A program made the translations under genes and the position numbers. Below the pieces are notes generated by a model. That model did no database searches. It saw only the letters and a program-made list of their open reading frames with translations, and was not told the DNA's origin. Below, in pieces: positions 47,655 through 56,188 of a stretch of 64,000 nt of DNA. Positions within the stretch are counted from its first letter, which is position 1; each line of letters starts with the position of its first letter. Origin of the DNA: Pseudomonadota bacterium (lineage in GTDB: Bacteria; Pseudomonadota; Gammaproteobacteria; Steroidobacterales; Steroidobacteraceae); contig JADJOO010000005.1 of NCBI GenBank assembly GCA_016713725.1, forward strand, positions 124,001 to 188,000, read 5' to 3'.

Positions 47655-48587
47655 TCAGCGCCCCCAGTAGGGCATCTGCTTGCGGCTGCGCCACAGGCCG
47701 TCGCTCGCATAGACGGCGAGCGCTGCCCATATGAACGCGAAGCCGATGCCACGCTGCAGGGTGAAGGCTTCGTGGAAAACCCACACCCCGAGCAGGAACT
47801 GCAGCGTCGGGCCGATGTATTGCACCAATCCCACCGTGGACAACGGTATCAGTCGCGCTCCGTAGGCGAAGAGGGCAAGCGGCAGCGCTGTGACCAGTCC
47901 GCTGCCGAGCAGCAGTGCATTGACATGCGGGGCGGCGTGACCGAGCGCACCCGCGCCCTGCAACTGCATCCACACCAGGAAGCCGACGGCGAACGGCAGC
48001 AGCAACAGGGTCTCGGAGGCAAGCCCGGGCACGGCTTCGACCTTGACCACCTTCCGGATCAGGCCATACCCGCCGAAACTGGCCGCGAGCGCCAGCGCGA
48101 TCCAGGGCGGGCGGCCAGCGATGACGGCGAGGTAAAGCACACCCGCCGCGGCCAGGCCAACCGCGAACTTCTGCGCCGTGTTGAGCCGCTCGCCGAGCAA
48201 CAGCACTCCCAGCACGACATTGAGCAACGGGTTGATGAAGTAACCGAGGCTCGCGTCGATCACGTGCCCGTGGGCGATAGACCAGACGTAGAGCAGCCAG
48301 TTGATGCTGATCAGCACGGCCGTGATCATCAGCCGGTAGCGCGTGCCGGGATTTGCGAGCGCCGTGCGCACCGCACCAACTTCACTCCGCCAGAGCAGCC
48401 AGGCGAACACCAGCAGGCAGCTCCAGACGATGCGGTGCGCCATGATCTCGAGCGCGGGCAAGGCCTGAAGCGGCTTCATGTAGAGAGGCAGGACGCCCCA
48501 GATCGTGAAGGCGCCGATGGCGGCCGCGAGGCCGGCACCCGCGCGCGGCGGGGCGGGTGCGGCAGACGCTGAATTCTGGCCGGTCAT
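47655..48587 (-). CDS. rarD: RarD-type EamA transporter
   Basis: A 310-residue inner-membrane protein of ten helices. The RarD signature is present: FTIWGVLPLYMKPLQALPALEIMAHRIVWS, NWLLYVWSIAHGHVIDASLGYFINPL and STVGLVQYIGPTLQFLLGVWVF. RarD is linked to chloramphenicol sensitivity; its natural substrate is unproven. It is convergent with the MAPEG gene. Confidence 0.92.
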   Translation of the reverse strand: MTGQNSASAAPAPPRAGAGLAAAIGAFTIWGVLPLYMKPLQALPALEIMAHRIVWSCLLVFAWLLWRSEVGAVRTALANPGTRYRLMITAVLISINWLLYVWSIAHGHVIDASLGYFINPLLNVVLGVLLLGERLNTAQKFAVGLAAAGVLYLAVIAGRPPWIALALAASFGGYGLIRKVVKVEAVPGLASETLLLLPFAVGFLVWMQLQGAGALGHAAPHVNALLLGSGLVTALPLALFAYGARLIPLSTVGLVQYIGPTLQFLLGVWVFHEAFTLQRGIGFAFIWAALAVYASDGLWRSRKQMPYWGR

Positions 48588-48710
48588 GGGGCGCGCATTG
48601 TGGCAAATCCCGGTGGCAGCAGCCCGGAAATCGCGACGCGGTGCTCCCCCCGTGCGGTTTCGTGGAAAGTCCGGAGCGCCGTCGCGCCGGGCTCAGGGCA
48701 TGCTGCTGCC

Positions 48711-49088
48711 ATGGACCCCCGTCTCGAAAACGGCCGCCTGCGTCGCGAGTGGCACACGATGCAGGCCATGGTGGGAATCTATTGCCGCGGGCATGAACAC
48801 CCGCAGGCGACCGCTGCCGGGTTGTGCGTGGCCTGCCAGGGATTCCTGGACTACGCCGAGCGTCGGCTGGAGAAATGCCCGTACGGACCGGAGAAACCCA
48901 CCTGCGCGAAGTGCCCGATCCACTGCTACAAGCCGCAGCCGCGTCAGCTGGCCCGCGACATCATGCGTTATGCCGGGCCGCGCATGTTGCTGCGTCATCC
49001 GTGGCTCAGCCTGGCCCATTTCACCGACAAGGCGCGCCGGGTCGAGCACCCGATGGTGGCGCGACGCAACCGGCGCGATCCGGGCTGA
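48711..49088 (+). CDS. YgbA-like protein (nitrous-oxide-stimulated promoter family)
   Basis: A 125-residue soluble protein rich in Cys and His: MVGIYCRGHEH, GLCVACQGF and CPYGPEKPTCAKCPIHCYKP, then MLLRHPWLSLAHF. The Cys clusters suggest metal or Fe-S binding. YgbA in enterobacteria is under the nitric-oxide regulator NsrR; no such site was identified here. Confidence 0.82.
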   Translation: MDPRLENGRLRREWHTMQAMVGIYCRGHEHPQATAAGLCVACQGFLDYAERRLEKCPYGPEKPTCAKCPIHCYKPQPRQLARDIMRYAGPRMLLRHPWLSLAHFTDKARRVEHPMVARRNRRDPG

Positions 49089-49097
49089 GCGCCGGCC

Positions 49098-49289
49098 TCA
49101 GGCGGCGCAGTCAGCGGGCACGTCGAACACGAGTCGCTGGTTCCGTTCGTCCCTGAGGAATCCATTCCGGGGGCGCCAGGCCAGGGCCTCGCGCTTGCGT
49201 TGCAGGACGTCCGCGTCAATGTCGTCGACGAGGCGTGCACGCGGTGAAAGTTCGAGGCTGCGCTTACGGCCAATCCAGCTCAGGTTCAT
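49098..49289 (-). CDS. Short hypothetical protein
   Basis: 63 residues, basic, no membrane segment: MNLSWIGRKRSLELSPRARL then RPRNGFLRDERNQRLVF. GGAGAG lies about nine bases upstream of the ATG, the main support for coding. No family recognised. It could be a chance ORF. Confidence 0.35.
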   Translation of the reverse strand: MNLSWIGRKRSLELSPRARLVDDIDADVLQRKREALAWRPRNGFLRDERNQRLVFDVPADCAA

Positions 49290-49367
49290 TTCGATGCTCT
49301 CCGTGGCAGGTGCCTGGTGGCATGCCCGTTCGCTTGACGAGTCAGGTTTCCCGGCAGCAGCGGACGC

Positions 49368-50051
49368 CTACAACGCCTCGAACCCCTTCATTCTGACGAA
49401 GTCTTCAAGCGCAGCGCGTTCGGTGCGCAGCGTGTTGATCGGGTGCGACAGGTCCGCGTAGCCAAGCGCCATGCCGGAAAACAGCATGAGGTTCGCAGGT
49501 ACGTCGAGACGCTTCTGTACGGTAACAGACACAAGCGACCAGATTTCCTGGGCGCACGTGTGCAGGCCTTGCTCGCGCGCGAGCAGCATTACCGTCTGCA
49601 TGTACATGCCGACGTCCGACCACTGCGGCGGACCAAGGCTGCGGTCGAGATAAAAGAACAACCCGACCGGTGCACCGAAAAAATCGTAATTGCGCGCCAG
49701 TTGCCGCAGTCGCGCTGTCTTGTCCTCGCGCGGGATGCCGAGAGTCGCGTACAGGTCTTCACCGGCCTTGAAGCGGCGCGTGCGATAGGGCTCGCCGAGA
49801 CCGGGGGGGTAGATGTCGTACTCGTGCGAGCCGTCGCCGCGTGGGTTGGCCGTGACTTGCGCGCGCACCGCGGATTTCAGCTCGGCGAGCGGCTCGCCAG
49901 TGAGGGCATACACCCACCACGACTGCAGGTTGCCGCCGGACGGTGCGCGTCGGGCCGCGTCCAGGATTGCATGCAGCGTGTCACCCGGGACCGGGGTGTC
50001 GAGAAACGCGCGGCAGCTCATGCGGCTCGCCACAGCTTCGTTCACGTTCAC
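49368..50051 (-). CDS. Nitroreductase-family FMN oxidoreductase
   Basis: A 227-residue protein. RMSCRAFLDTPVPGD (Arg/Ser FMN phosphate contacts), ARRAPSGGNLQSW, WSDVGMYMQTVMLLAREQGLHTC and MALGYAD are the family motifs in order. It reduces nitro or quinone compounds with NAD(P)H; the physiological substrate is unknown. It is divergent from apt. Confidence 0.9.
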   Translation of the reverse strand: MNVNEAVASRMSCRAFLDTPVPGDTLHAILDAARRAPSGGNLQSWWVYALTGEPLAELKSAVRAQVTANPRGDGSHEYDIYPPGLGEPYRTRRFKAGEDLYATLGIPREDKTARLRQLARNYDFFGAPVGLFFYLDRSLGPPQWSDVGMYMQTVMLLAREQGLHTCAQEIWSLVSVTVQKRLDVPANLMLFSGMALGYADLSHPINTLRTERAALEDFVRMKGFEAL

Positions 50052-50164
50052 TGGCGTTCCTCCTGGCGGCGGGCAATTCTGCCAGAAGCCAGTGCCTGTG
50101 GTTTGACCGTGTCGCGGCCGCCGCCGTTTTTCGCTACGCTGCGCGCGCGTTGACCGAGGTGCGC

Positions 50165-50671
50165 ATGCAGGATCTGAAGCAGTTCGTCGTCGACATCCCG
50201 GACTTCCCGAAGCCGGGCATCCTGTTCCGTGACATCAGCCCGCTGTTGCGCCGGCATTTTGCAGCCACGATCGAGTCGATCGAGCGCCTGTTCAGCGAGC
50301 CGGAGTGGGGCGCCGTCGATGCCGTTGCGGGCATCGAGTCGCGCGGGTTCATCCTTGCAGCCGCCCTGGCCGAGCGCCGCGGCAAGGGTTTCGTGCCCAT
50401 CCGCAAGAAAGGCAAGCTGCCGCCTCCCGTCGTCGACATAGCCTACGACCTCGAGTACGGCACGGGCGTGCTCGAGATGCAGGCCGGGCAGGGCCGGTTG
50501 CTGCTCGTGGATGACGTGCTCGCCACGGGCGGCACGCTCGCCGCGTCCATGGTGCTCAGTCGCCAGGCAGGATACGTCGTGCAGGGCGTCGGCGTGCTGA
50601 TTGACATCGGCATCGCGCCCGGCTTCCGTTGCGAGGACCACGTGCCCCGCATCGTCCTGCAGTACGGCTGA
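50165..50671 (+). CDS. apt: Adenine phosphoribosyltransferase
   Basis: Salvages adenine to AMP using PRPP. A 168-residue protein with PDFPKPGILFRDISPLL, the AGIESRGFILAAALA region, KKGKLPP and the PRPP-binding loop LLLVDDVLATGGTLAAS. ATG at 50165. The MFS gene begins nine bases after its stop, so they are probably co-transcribed. Confidence 0.96.
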   Translation: MQDLKQFVVDIPDFPKPGILFRDISPLLRRHFAATIESIERLFSEPEWGAVDAVAGIESRGFILAAALAERRGKGFVPIRKKGKLPPPVVDIAYDLEYGTGVLEMQAGQGRLLLVDDVLATGGTLAASMVLSRQAGYVVQGVGVLIDIGIAPGFRCEDHVPRIVLQYG

Positions 50672-50680
50672 GGCCGCCGC

Positions 50681-51916
50681 GTGAACGAGCCCGGCACGCC
50701 GCAGGCCCCGCGCCGCGCGGCACTCACCTTCATTTTCGTCACTGTCGTGCTCGACATGCTCGCGCTTGGCATGGTCGTGCCGGTCCTGCCGCACCTGATC
50801 GAAGATTTCCTCGACGGCGACATTCCACGCGCCGCGCAGCTGGTCGGATTCTTCGGCACGGTGTGGGCGGTGATGCAGTTCTTCTCGATGCCGGTGATGG
50901 GCGCGCTGTCGGATCGCTTCGGGCGCCGACCGGTGATCCTGCTGTCCAATTTCGGACTGGGACTTGATTACGTGCTGATGGCGCTCGCGCCGACGCTGTC
51001 ATGGCTCTTCGTCGGGAGATTGATCTCCGGCGTGACCGCCGCCAGTGTCAGCACGTCGATGGCCTACGTGGCCGACGTCACGCCACCCGAACGCAGGGCG
51101 CAAAGCTTTGGTTTCGTCGGCGTCGCCTTCGGCCTCGGGTTCGTGCTCGGCCCTGCGATCGGTGGCCTGCTCGGGTCGGTCGATCCGCGCCTGCCGTTCT
51201 GGGCGGCCGCCTGCGCAAGCCTGCTCAACGCGGCTTACGGGTACTTCATCCTGCCGGAGTCGCTCCCGCGCGAAAAACGTCGCGCCTTCGAGTGGCGCCG
51301 CGCCAACCCTCTGGGCTCGTTGCGATTTCTTCGCGCACACCGCGAAGTGTTCGCACTCGCGGGCGCTGCGTTCCTGAGCAACCTGACGCATGCGGTGCTA
51401 CCCGCCGTCTTCGTGCTCTATTCCGCGTACCGCTACGGCTGGGACGAAGGCGCGGTCGGACTCGCGCTGGCGGGGGTCGGGATCTCCTCGGCCCTGGTGC
51501 AAGGGGCGCTCGTGGGGCCGCTGGTGCGTCGCTTCGGCGAACGGCGCGTCATGATAGGTGGCCTGCTCGCCGGCACTGTGGGGTTCATGCTGTACGCTTT
51601 CGCTCCCACCGGCCAGTGGTTCGTAGCGGCCATTCCGATCGTCGGGCTGTGGGGCCTCGCGGGACCGACGTCCCAGGGAATCATGACGCGCGCGGTCGGA
51701 AGTTCTGCCCAGGGTGAACTGCAGGGAGCGATGGGAAGTCTCGCGGGAATTGCCACGGTGATCGGTCCGACGCTCTTTGCCACCGTCTTCGCGTGGTCCA
51801 TCCGCGACGGCGCGTCGTGGCATTTCCCGGGTTCGGCCTATGCGCTCGCGGGCCTGCTGCTCGTCGTCGCCGCGATCATCGCCGAGCGGGCTACGCGTCC
51901 GCAGGTGCCGGCATGA
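50681..51916 (+). CDS. MFS transporter, TetA-like drug:H+ antiporter family
   Basis: A 411-residue protein with 12 hydrophobic segments. Motif A is GALSDRFGRRPVIL, motif B-like region is FVGRLISGVTAASVSTSMAYVAD, and GFVLGPAIGGLLG is motif C of antiporters. Resistance is possible but not shown; chromosomal TetA-like exporters are common. It starts with GTG at 50681, and its stop overlaps the glnE start (ATGA). Confidence 0.88.
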   Translation: MNEPGTPQAPRRAALTFIFVTVVLDMLALGMVVPVLPHLIEDFLDGDIPRAAQLVGFFGTVWAVMQFFSMPVMGALSDRFGRRPVILLSNFGLGLDYVLMALAPTLSWLFVGRLISGVTAASVSTSMAYVADVTPPERRAQSFGFVGVAFGLGFVLGPAIGGLLGSVDPRLPFWAAACASLLNAAYGYFILPESLPREKRRAFEWRRANPLGSLRFLRAHREVFALAGAAFLSNLTHAVLPAVFVLYSAYRYGWDEGAVGLALAGVGISSALVQGALVGPLVRRFGERRVMIGGLLAGTVGFMLYAFAPTGQWFVAAIPIVGLWGLAGPTSQGIMTRAVGSSAQGELQGAMGSLAGIATVIGPTLFATVFAWSIRDGASWHFPGSAYALAGLLLVVAAIIAERATRPQVPA

Positions 51917-54822
51917 CCGGAAGGATTGTGGTGCCGGAAGCCATCCGGACCGGCATCGTCGACAAACTCGAGCGTCTCGCAACTCGTCCGATGCTGCCAG
52001 ACACGCCGGCCACTGCTGCAATCTCGGCAAGCCTCGAGTACGTCTGGGCCTGCAGTGCGTTTGCCGCAGATGCCTGCCTGCGTGACGAAGGGTTGCTCGA
52101 GTGGCTCGCGACACAGGGACGGTTGCTCGACCATGCCGACGTCGCGTGGTACGCGCAGACGGCCGACGCCGTCACCCAGCCGGGCAGCATCGACGATGCG
52201 GCCTTCATGTCGGCGCTGCGCAACTTCCGCCGCCGGCAGCTCGTGCGCATCGCGTGGCGCGATCTTGCGGAGTACGCGCCGATCGAACAGGTCCTGGCCG
52301 AGTTGTCGTGGCTCGCCGATGCGTGCATCAACGCAGCGTGCCGCCAGGCGGCCGCGCTGCTCGGCGCGCGTCACGGTGTGCCGAAGGACAGGAACGGCGT
52401 CGAGTTGCCACTGCTCGTGCTTGGAATGGGCAAGCTCGGCGGCGGCGAGCTGAACTTCTCGTCAGACATCGACCTCGTGTTTCTCTTCGCTGAACATGGC
52501 GAGACGGCGGGCCCGCGGCCACTGGAGCACGAAGAGTACTTCGTTCGCGCGGGCAAGCGCGTCGCGCAATTGCTCGGCACGCCCACGGACGACGGCTTCG
52601 TCTATCGCGTCGACCTGCGGCTGCGACCGTTCGGCGACTCGGGCCCCGTGGCCGTGAGTTTCGACGCGATGGAGGAGTACCTGCAGCAGCACGGGCGCGA
52701 CTGGGAGCGTTACGCCTACGTGAAGGCGCGACCCGTTTACGGGGCAGAGCCCGGTTTCACCGGCCTCTACCGCGACGCGCTGCGACCGTTCGTGTATCGA
52801 CGCTACCTCGACTTCGGAGTGTTCGAATCGCTGCGCGCGATGAAGGAGCTGATCGCGCGCGAGGTCGAACGCCGCGAACTGCAGCAGAACGTGAAGCTCG
52901 GCCCCGGCGGCATCCGCGAGATCGAGTTCATCGTCCAGGCGTTCCAGCTGCTGCGCGGCGGCAGCACGCAGCGGCTGCAGACGCGCAGCCTGCTCGAGGC
53001 GCTGCCGCAACTGGCCGGGCAGAAACTGCTGCCGGCCGACACCGTGGCCGAACTGCTCGCGGCCTATCGCTTCCTGCGGCGCGTCGAAAACCGCCTGCAG
53101 GAATGGAACGATGAGCAGACGCACGAACTGCCCGTGGAGGATCACGCACGTGCGCGGCTTGCGCTCGCGATGGGGCTGCCCGGCTGGCCTGAACTCGAAC
53201 GCGAGCTCGAGCACCATCGGGGTCGTGTCAGCGCACATTTCCAGCGCGCCGTATTTGCGCCCGGCGCCACGACTGCCGACGACGAGGCGAGTACGGGGCT
53301 CGAGCACATCCTCGATCCCGAACTCGACGATGCGCGCAGGCGCGAACGACTCGCGGTGTTGCGGGCGCCGGACCTGGTCGAGCCGTTCCTGCGGCAGCTC
53401 GACCAGCTGCGCGAGGGCGGCTACTACCGACGTCTCGACGAGACCGGCCGACGTCGATTGCAGGTCCTGTTGCCGCGCCTGCTGCGCGCCGTGGCGCGCG
53501 TCTCGAATGCCGAGGCCGCGCTGTCGCGGGTTCTGCACGTGATCGAGCGCATCGGCGGCCGCACGGTATACCTCACGTTGCTCAACGAGAACGCAGTGGC
53601 GCGCGAGCGGCTGTTCGAGCTGTGCGCGCATTCTCAGTTCCTGTCCGACCAGATCGCAGCGTTTCCGCTGCTGCTCGACGAACTGCTCGATGACCGGTTG
53701 TTCGACGAGACGCCGACGCGCGCCGAGCTGGCCGTCGAGCTGCGCGATCGGATGGCGAACTGCCTGGCCGACGATACCGAGGAACAGGTCGAAGCCCTGC
53801 GGCAATTCCAGCGCGCGGCGATGTTCCGCATTGCCGTTCCGGACCTCACGGGCCGCCTGCCGCTCATGAAAGTGAGCGACCGCCTGACGGACCTGGCCGA
53901 ACTGCTGGTGCAGGCAACGCTCGACCTCGCCTGGCAGCAGATCGTTGCGCGGCACGGCGTGCCGCAGTGCGGACCGACGGACGATGCGTTGCGACAGGCG
54001 GGGGTGATCGTCGTCGCGTACGGCAAGTTCGGCGGCATCGAACTCGGCTATGGATCCGACCTCGACCTCGTGTTCCTGCACGATTCGAGCGGCGAGGTGC
54101 AGCGTACCGCCGGCCCGCACGTCGTCGACAACGGCGTGTTTTTCCTGCGGCTCGTGCAGCGGCTGGTGCACCTGCTCACGGTGCATTCGGCGGCTGGGCG
54201 CCTTTACGAAGTCGATACCCGCCTGCGCCCGAGCGGCAAGGGTGGTCTGCTGGTGCAGAGCATCGAAGGTTTCGCGGACTACCAGCGCACGGACGCATGG
54301 ACGTGGGAGCACCAGGCACTGCTGCGATCTCGCGCCGTCGCGGGTGGCGCGGATTTGCGCAACCGTTACGAGTCGCTGCGAGTCGACCTGTTGCGCACGG
54401 CGGTGCGCCGCCAGACCCTGCGCGAGGACGTGCGTTCCATGCGTGAACGGATGCGGTCGGAGCTGTCGAAATCGAAGGCCGGCGAGTTCGATCTCAAGCA
54501 GGACGCGGGCGGCAGCACGGACGTCGAGTTTCTCGCACAGTATTGGACGCTGCTCTGGTCGGCCCGATACGCCGAGCTGGTGACGTTCTCCGACAACATC
54601 CGCCAGCTCGAAAGCCTGGCCTCGATCTGCCTGGTGCCGCAGGAAACTGTCGACGTGCTTACTGCCGCCTACCGTGCCTATCGGCAACGGATGCACCACC
54701 TGTCGCTCGAGGGCGGTGACAACAATATCGCACCGGCCGCCGAGTTCGAGGCCACGCGGGATACCGTGCGGGCGATCTGGCGGCAAACCATGGAAACGAG
54801 CCTACAATTGCCTTCCGACTAA
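51913..54822 (+). CDS. glnE: Bifunctional glutamine synthetase adenylyltransferase/deadenylylase
   Basis: Adjusts glutamine synthetase activity by adding or removing AMP at Tyr, in response to PII and glutamine. The 969-residue protein has two nucleotidyltransferase domains: GMGKLGGGELNFSSDIDLVFLF (deadenylylase, N-terminal) and AYGKFGGIELGYGSDLDLVFLHD (adenylylase, C-terminal), each with the paired Asp. The TAA stop codon lies within the C-rich repeat before the next gene. Confidence 0.97.
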   Translation: MTGRIVVPEAIRTGIVDKLERLATRPMLPDTPATAAISASLEYVWACSAFAADACLRDEGLLEWLATQGRLLDHADVAWYAQTADAVTQPGSIDDAAFMSALRNFRRRQLVRIAWRDLAEYAPIEQVLAELSWLADACINAACRQAAALLGARHGVPKDRNGVELPLLVLGMGKLGGGELNFSSDIDLVFLFAEHGETAGPRPLEHEEYFVRAGKRVAQLLGTPTDDGFVYRVDLRLRPFGDSGPVAVSFDAMEEYLQQHGRDWERYAYVKARPVYGAEPGFTGLYRDALRPFVYRRYLDFGVFESLRAMKELIAREVERRELQQNVKLGPGGIREIEFIVQAFQLLRGGSTQRLQTRSLLEALPQLAGQKLLPADTVAELLAAYRFLRRVENRLQEWNDEQTHELPVEDHARARLALAMGLPGWPELERELEHHRGRVSAHFQRAVFAPGATTADDEASTGLEHILDPELDDARRRERLAVLRAPDLVEPFLRQLDQLREGGYYRRLDETGRRRLQVLLPRLLRAVARVSNAEAALSRVLHVIERIGGRTVYLTLLNENAVARERLFELCAHSQFLSDQIAAFPLLLDELLDDRLFDETPTRAELAVELRDRMANCLADDTEEQVEALRQFQRAAMFRIAVPDLTGRLPLMKVSDRLTDLAELLVQATLDLAWQQIVARHGVPQCGPTDDALRQAGVIVVAYGKFGGIELGYGSDLDLVFLHDSSGEVQRTAGPHVVDNGVFFLRLVQRLVHLLTVHSAAGRLYEVDTRLRPSGKGGLLVQSIEGFADYQRTDAWTWEHQALLRSRAVAGGADLRNRYESLRVDLLRTAVRRQTLREDVRSMRERMRSELSKSKAGEFDLKQDAGGSTDVEFLAQYWTLLWSARYAELVTFSDNIRQLESLASICLVPQETVDVLTAAYRAYRQRMHHLSLEGGDNNIAPAAEFEATRDTVRAIWRQTMETSLQLPSD

Positions 54823-54852
54823 CCCCTATCCCCCAACCCCTATCCCCTAACT
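54812..54852. repeat. C-rich telomere-like repeat, single arm, spanning the glnE stop
   Basis: CCTTCCGACTAACCCC followed by further C-runs separated by TAT, AA and TA ends two bases before the ATG at 54855. It is the same sequence as the right arms at 1965-2006 and 18956-18994; no G-rich partner is present. The TAA of its CTAACC is the glnE stop codon. Confidence 0.8.
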
Positions 54853-54854
54853 CT

Positions 54855-55250
54855 ATGGCCGAACTCCTCGTCCCGATCTCGCCCGGCGAGCTCATCGACA
54901 AGATCACGATCCTCGAGATCAAGTCGGCGCGCATGACCGACGCGGCGAAGCTGCACAACGTGCGCACGGAACTGGCGCTGCTCAACGAGACCTGGCGCGC
55001 CTCCGCTTTTTCGGCCGTGGACATCACTGCCGACTGGACCGGCCTGCGTGACGTCAACGGACAGCTGTGGGACATCGAGGACCGCATCCGCGACAAGGAA
55101 CGGGAAAGCCTGTTCGACGCCGAGTTCATCGAACTCGCGCGCGCGGTGTACGTGACGAACGATGAGCGGGCGGCCATCAAGCGCCGAATCAACACCAGGC
55201 TCGGGTCGGCCCTGGTGGAAGAGAAGAGCTACAGGGAGTACAGGAAGTAG
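54855..55250 (+). CDS. DUF6165 family protein
   Basis: A 131-residue soluble, mostly helical protein: MAELLVPISPGELIDKITILEIKSARM at the N-terminus and LWDIEDRIRDKERE in the middle. DUF6165 has no assigned function, but members often lie beside LPS or sugar genes. The last six codons (REYRK and stop) are already part of the 9-bp purine minisatellite, so the repeat shapes the C-terminus. Confidence 0.8.
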   Translation: MAELLVPISPGELIDKITILEIKSARMTDAAKLHNVRTELALLNETWRASAFSAVDITADWTGLRDVNGQLWDIEDRIRDKERESLFDAEFIELARAVYVTNDERAAIKRRINTRLGSALVEEKSYREYRK

Positions 55251-55300
55251 GGGAAGGGGAGGAAGGACAGGAAGGGCAGGAAGGGCAGGAAGGGAGAAGG
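55233..55300 (+). repeat. 9-bp purine minisatellite starting inside the DUF6165 gene
   Basis: Successive 9-bp units: AGGGAGTAC, AGGAAGTAG (contains the stop), GGGAAGGGG, AGGAAGGAC, AGGAAGGGC, AGGAAGGGC, then AGGAAGGGAGAAGG. It ends just before the stop of convergent cheX. Confidence 0.88.
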
Positions 55301-55309
55301 CGGCAGGGG

Positions 55310-55759
55310 CTACTTCAGGCACACGACCAGTTTGGCCACGTGGCTGCGCCAGTTGATCGGGATCACGACCGGCCGGTCGCCGATCGGCAATTCGACGGTG
55401 TTGCCTGCGCCGGCCACGACGGTGGGCACCGAGATCGCGAAATCCTTGCCCAGGTCGCGTCGCACGGTGCCGGCGATGGTGTTCGCGACCTCGCCGACCA
55501 GGTCGCACAGGTACTCGTGCGAGACATTGCTTTCGTTCATTTTCATCAGCAGCACGGTAAGCATGCCGCGCGGCGCCGAGAAGCAGACGATGCCGTTGCG
55601 ACGGCCCGACACCGCAATGACGCCGTTGTAGTCGTGGATGTCGGGCGCACCCTCGGTGACGAGGTACGGTGAGCCAACGGAGGCCGCCTGCTGTGCAGCG
55701 ACCTCGAAATAGCGGGTCGTGCCATAGACGAACGCGCGGATGTCCTGTTCTTCGAGCAT
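55310..55759 (-). CDS. cheX: CheX-family phosphatase-like protein
   Basis: A 149-residue protein of the CheX/CheC group, which dephosphorylates CheY-P. The pattern LCDLVGEVANTIAGTVRRDLG matches the family E-x2-N catalytic helix (Glu and Asn present). It is the last gene of the minus-strand signalling operon, 7 bp after cheY, and probably resets that regulator. Confidence 0.85.
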   Translation of the reverse strand: MLEEQDIRAFVYGTTRYFEVAAQQAASVGSPYLVTEGAPDIHDYNGVIAVSGRRNGIVCFSAPRGMLTVLLMKMNESNVSHEYLCDLVGEVANTIAGTVRRDLGKDFAISVPTVVAGAGNTVELPIGDRPVVIPINWRSHVAKLVVCLK

Positions 55760-55766
55760 GGGTGTA

Positions 55767-56162
55767 TCAGGCGCCGCCGATCAGTTCTTCCAGCGCTTCA
55801 TTGAGCTGGCGGTCCGAGAACGGCTTGTTGAGGAAGCCATTGGCACCTTTCTCCATGGCTTCGACGGCGGTGGCCTTGTCGGCCAGAGCGGAGATGATCA
55901 GGATCAGGACATGCGGCTTGATGGCGACCAGTTGTTCGACGCACTCGATGCCATCCATCCGGGGCATCGTGATGTCCATCGTGACGACGTCCGGGTCGGT
56001 CCGTCGGAAGATCTCGATGGCCTCGACGCCGTTCGCTGCGAGTCCCACGACCTCCAGGTGCTCGATCTGCTGGCAGCGCTCGATGCGCCGCCGGATGACA
56101 TTGGAGTCATCGACGATGAGCAGCTTGAGCTGCGTCGTCAGGAGTGGAGCGTTGGCGGCCAT
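55767..56162 (-). CDS. CheY-like response regulator
   Basis: A 131-residue single receiver domain: LKLLIVDDSNVIRRRI (acidic pocket), VVTMDITMPRMDGIE (phospho-Asp), ISALAD and GFLNKPF (conserved Lys). No output domain. Presumed target of the adjacent CheA-like kinase and substrate of CheX. It lies 26 bp downstream of the kinase gene. Confidence 0.9.
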   Translation of the reverse strand: MAANAPLLTTQLKLLIVDDSNVIRRRIERCQQIEHLEVVGLAANGVEAIEIFRRTDPDVVTMDITMPRMDGIECVEQLVAIKPHVLILIISALADKATAVEAMEKGANGFLNKPFSDRQLNEALEELIGGA

Positions 56163-56188
56163 CGCGAGGTTTCCTGAGGGGGCGAACG

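Noticed and set aside
47277..48572. 431-residue frame starting as a MAPEG protein
   Set aside because: Only the first about 118 codons resemble MAPEG; the rest is antisense to rarD. A one-base shift at about 47632 gives the natural stop at 47650.
52462..54786. 774-residue frame antisense to glnE
   Set aside because: glnE is certain from two nucleotidyltransferase domains; the antisense frame has His/Arg/Gln-rich composition typical of high-GC shadows.
55233..55300. CRISPR array
   Set aside because: The unit is 9 bp with no spacers; it is a simple minisatellite. No cas gene is in the window.
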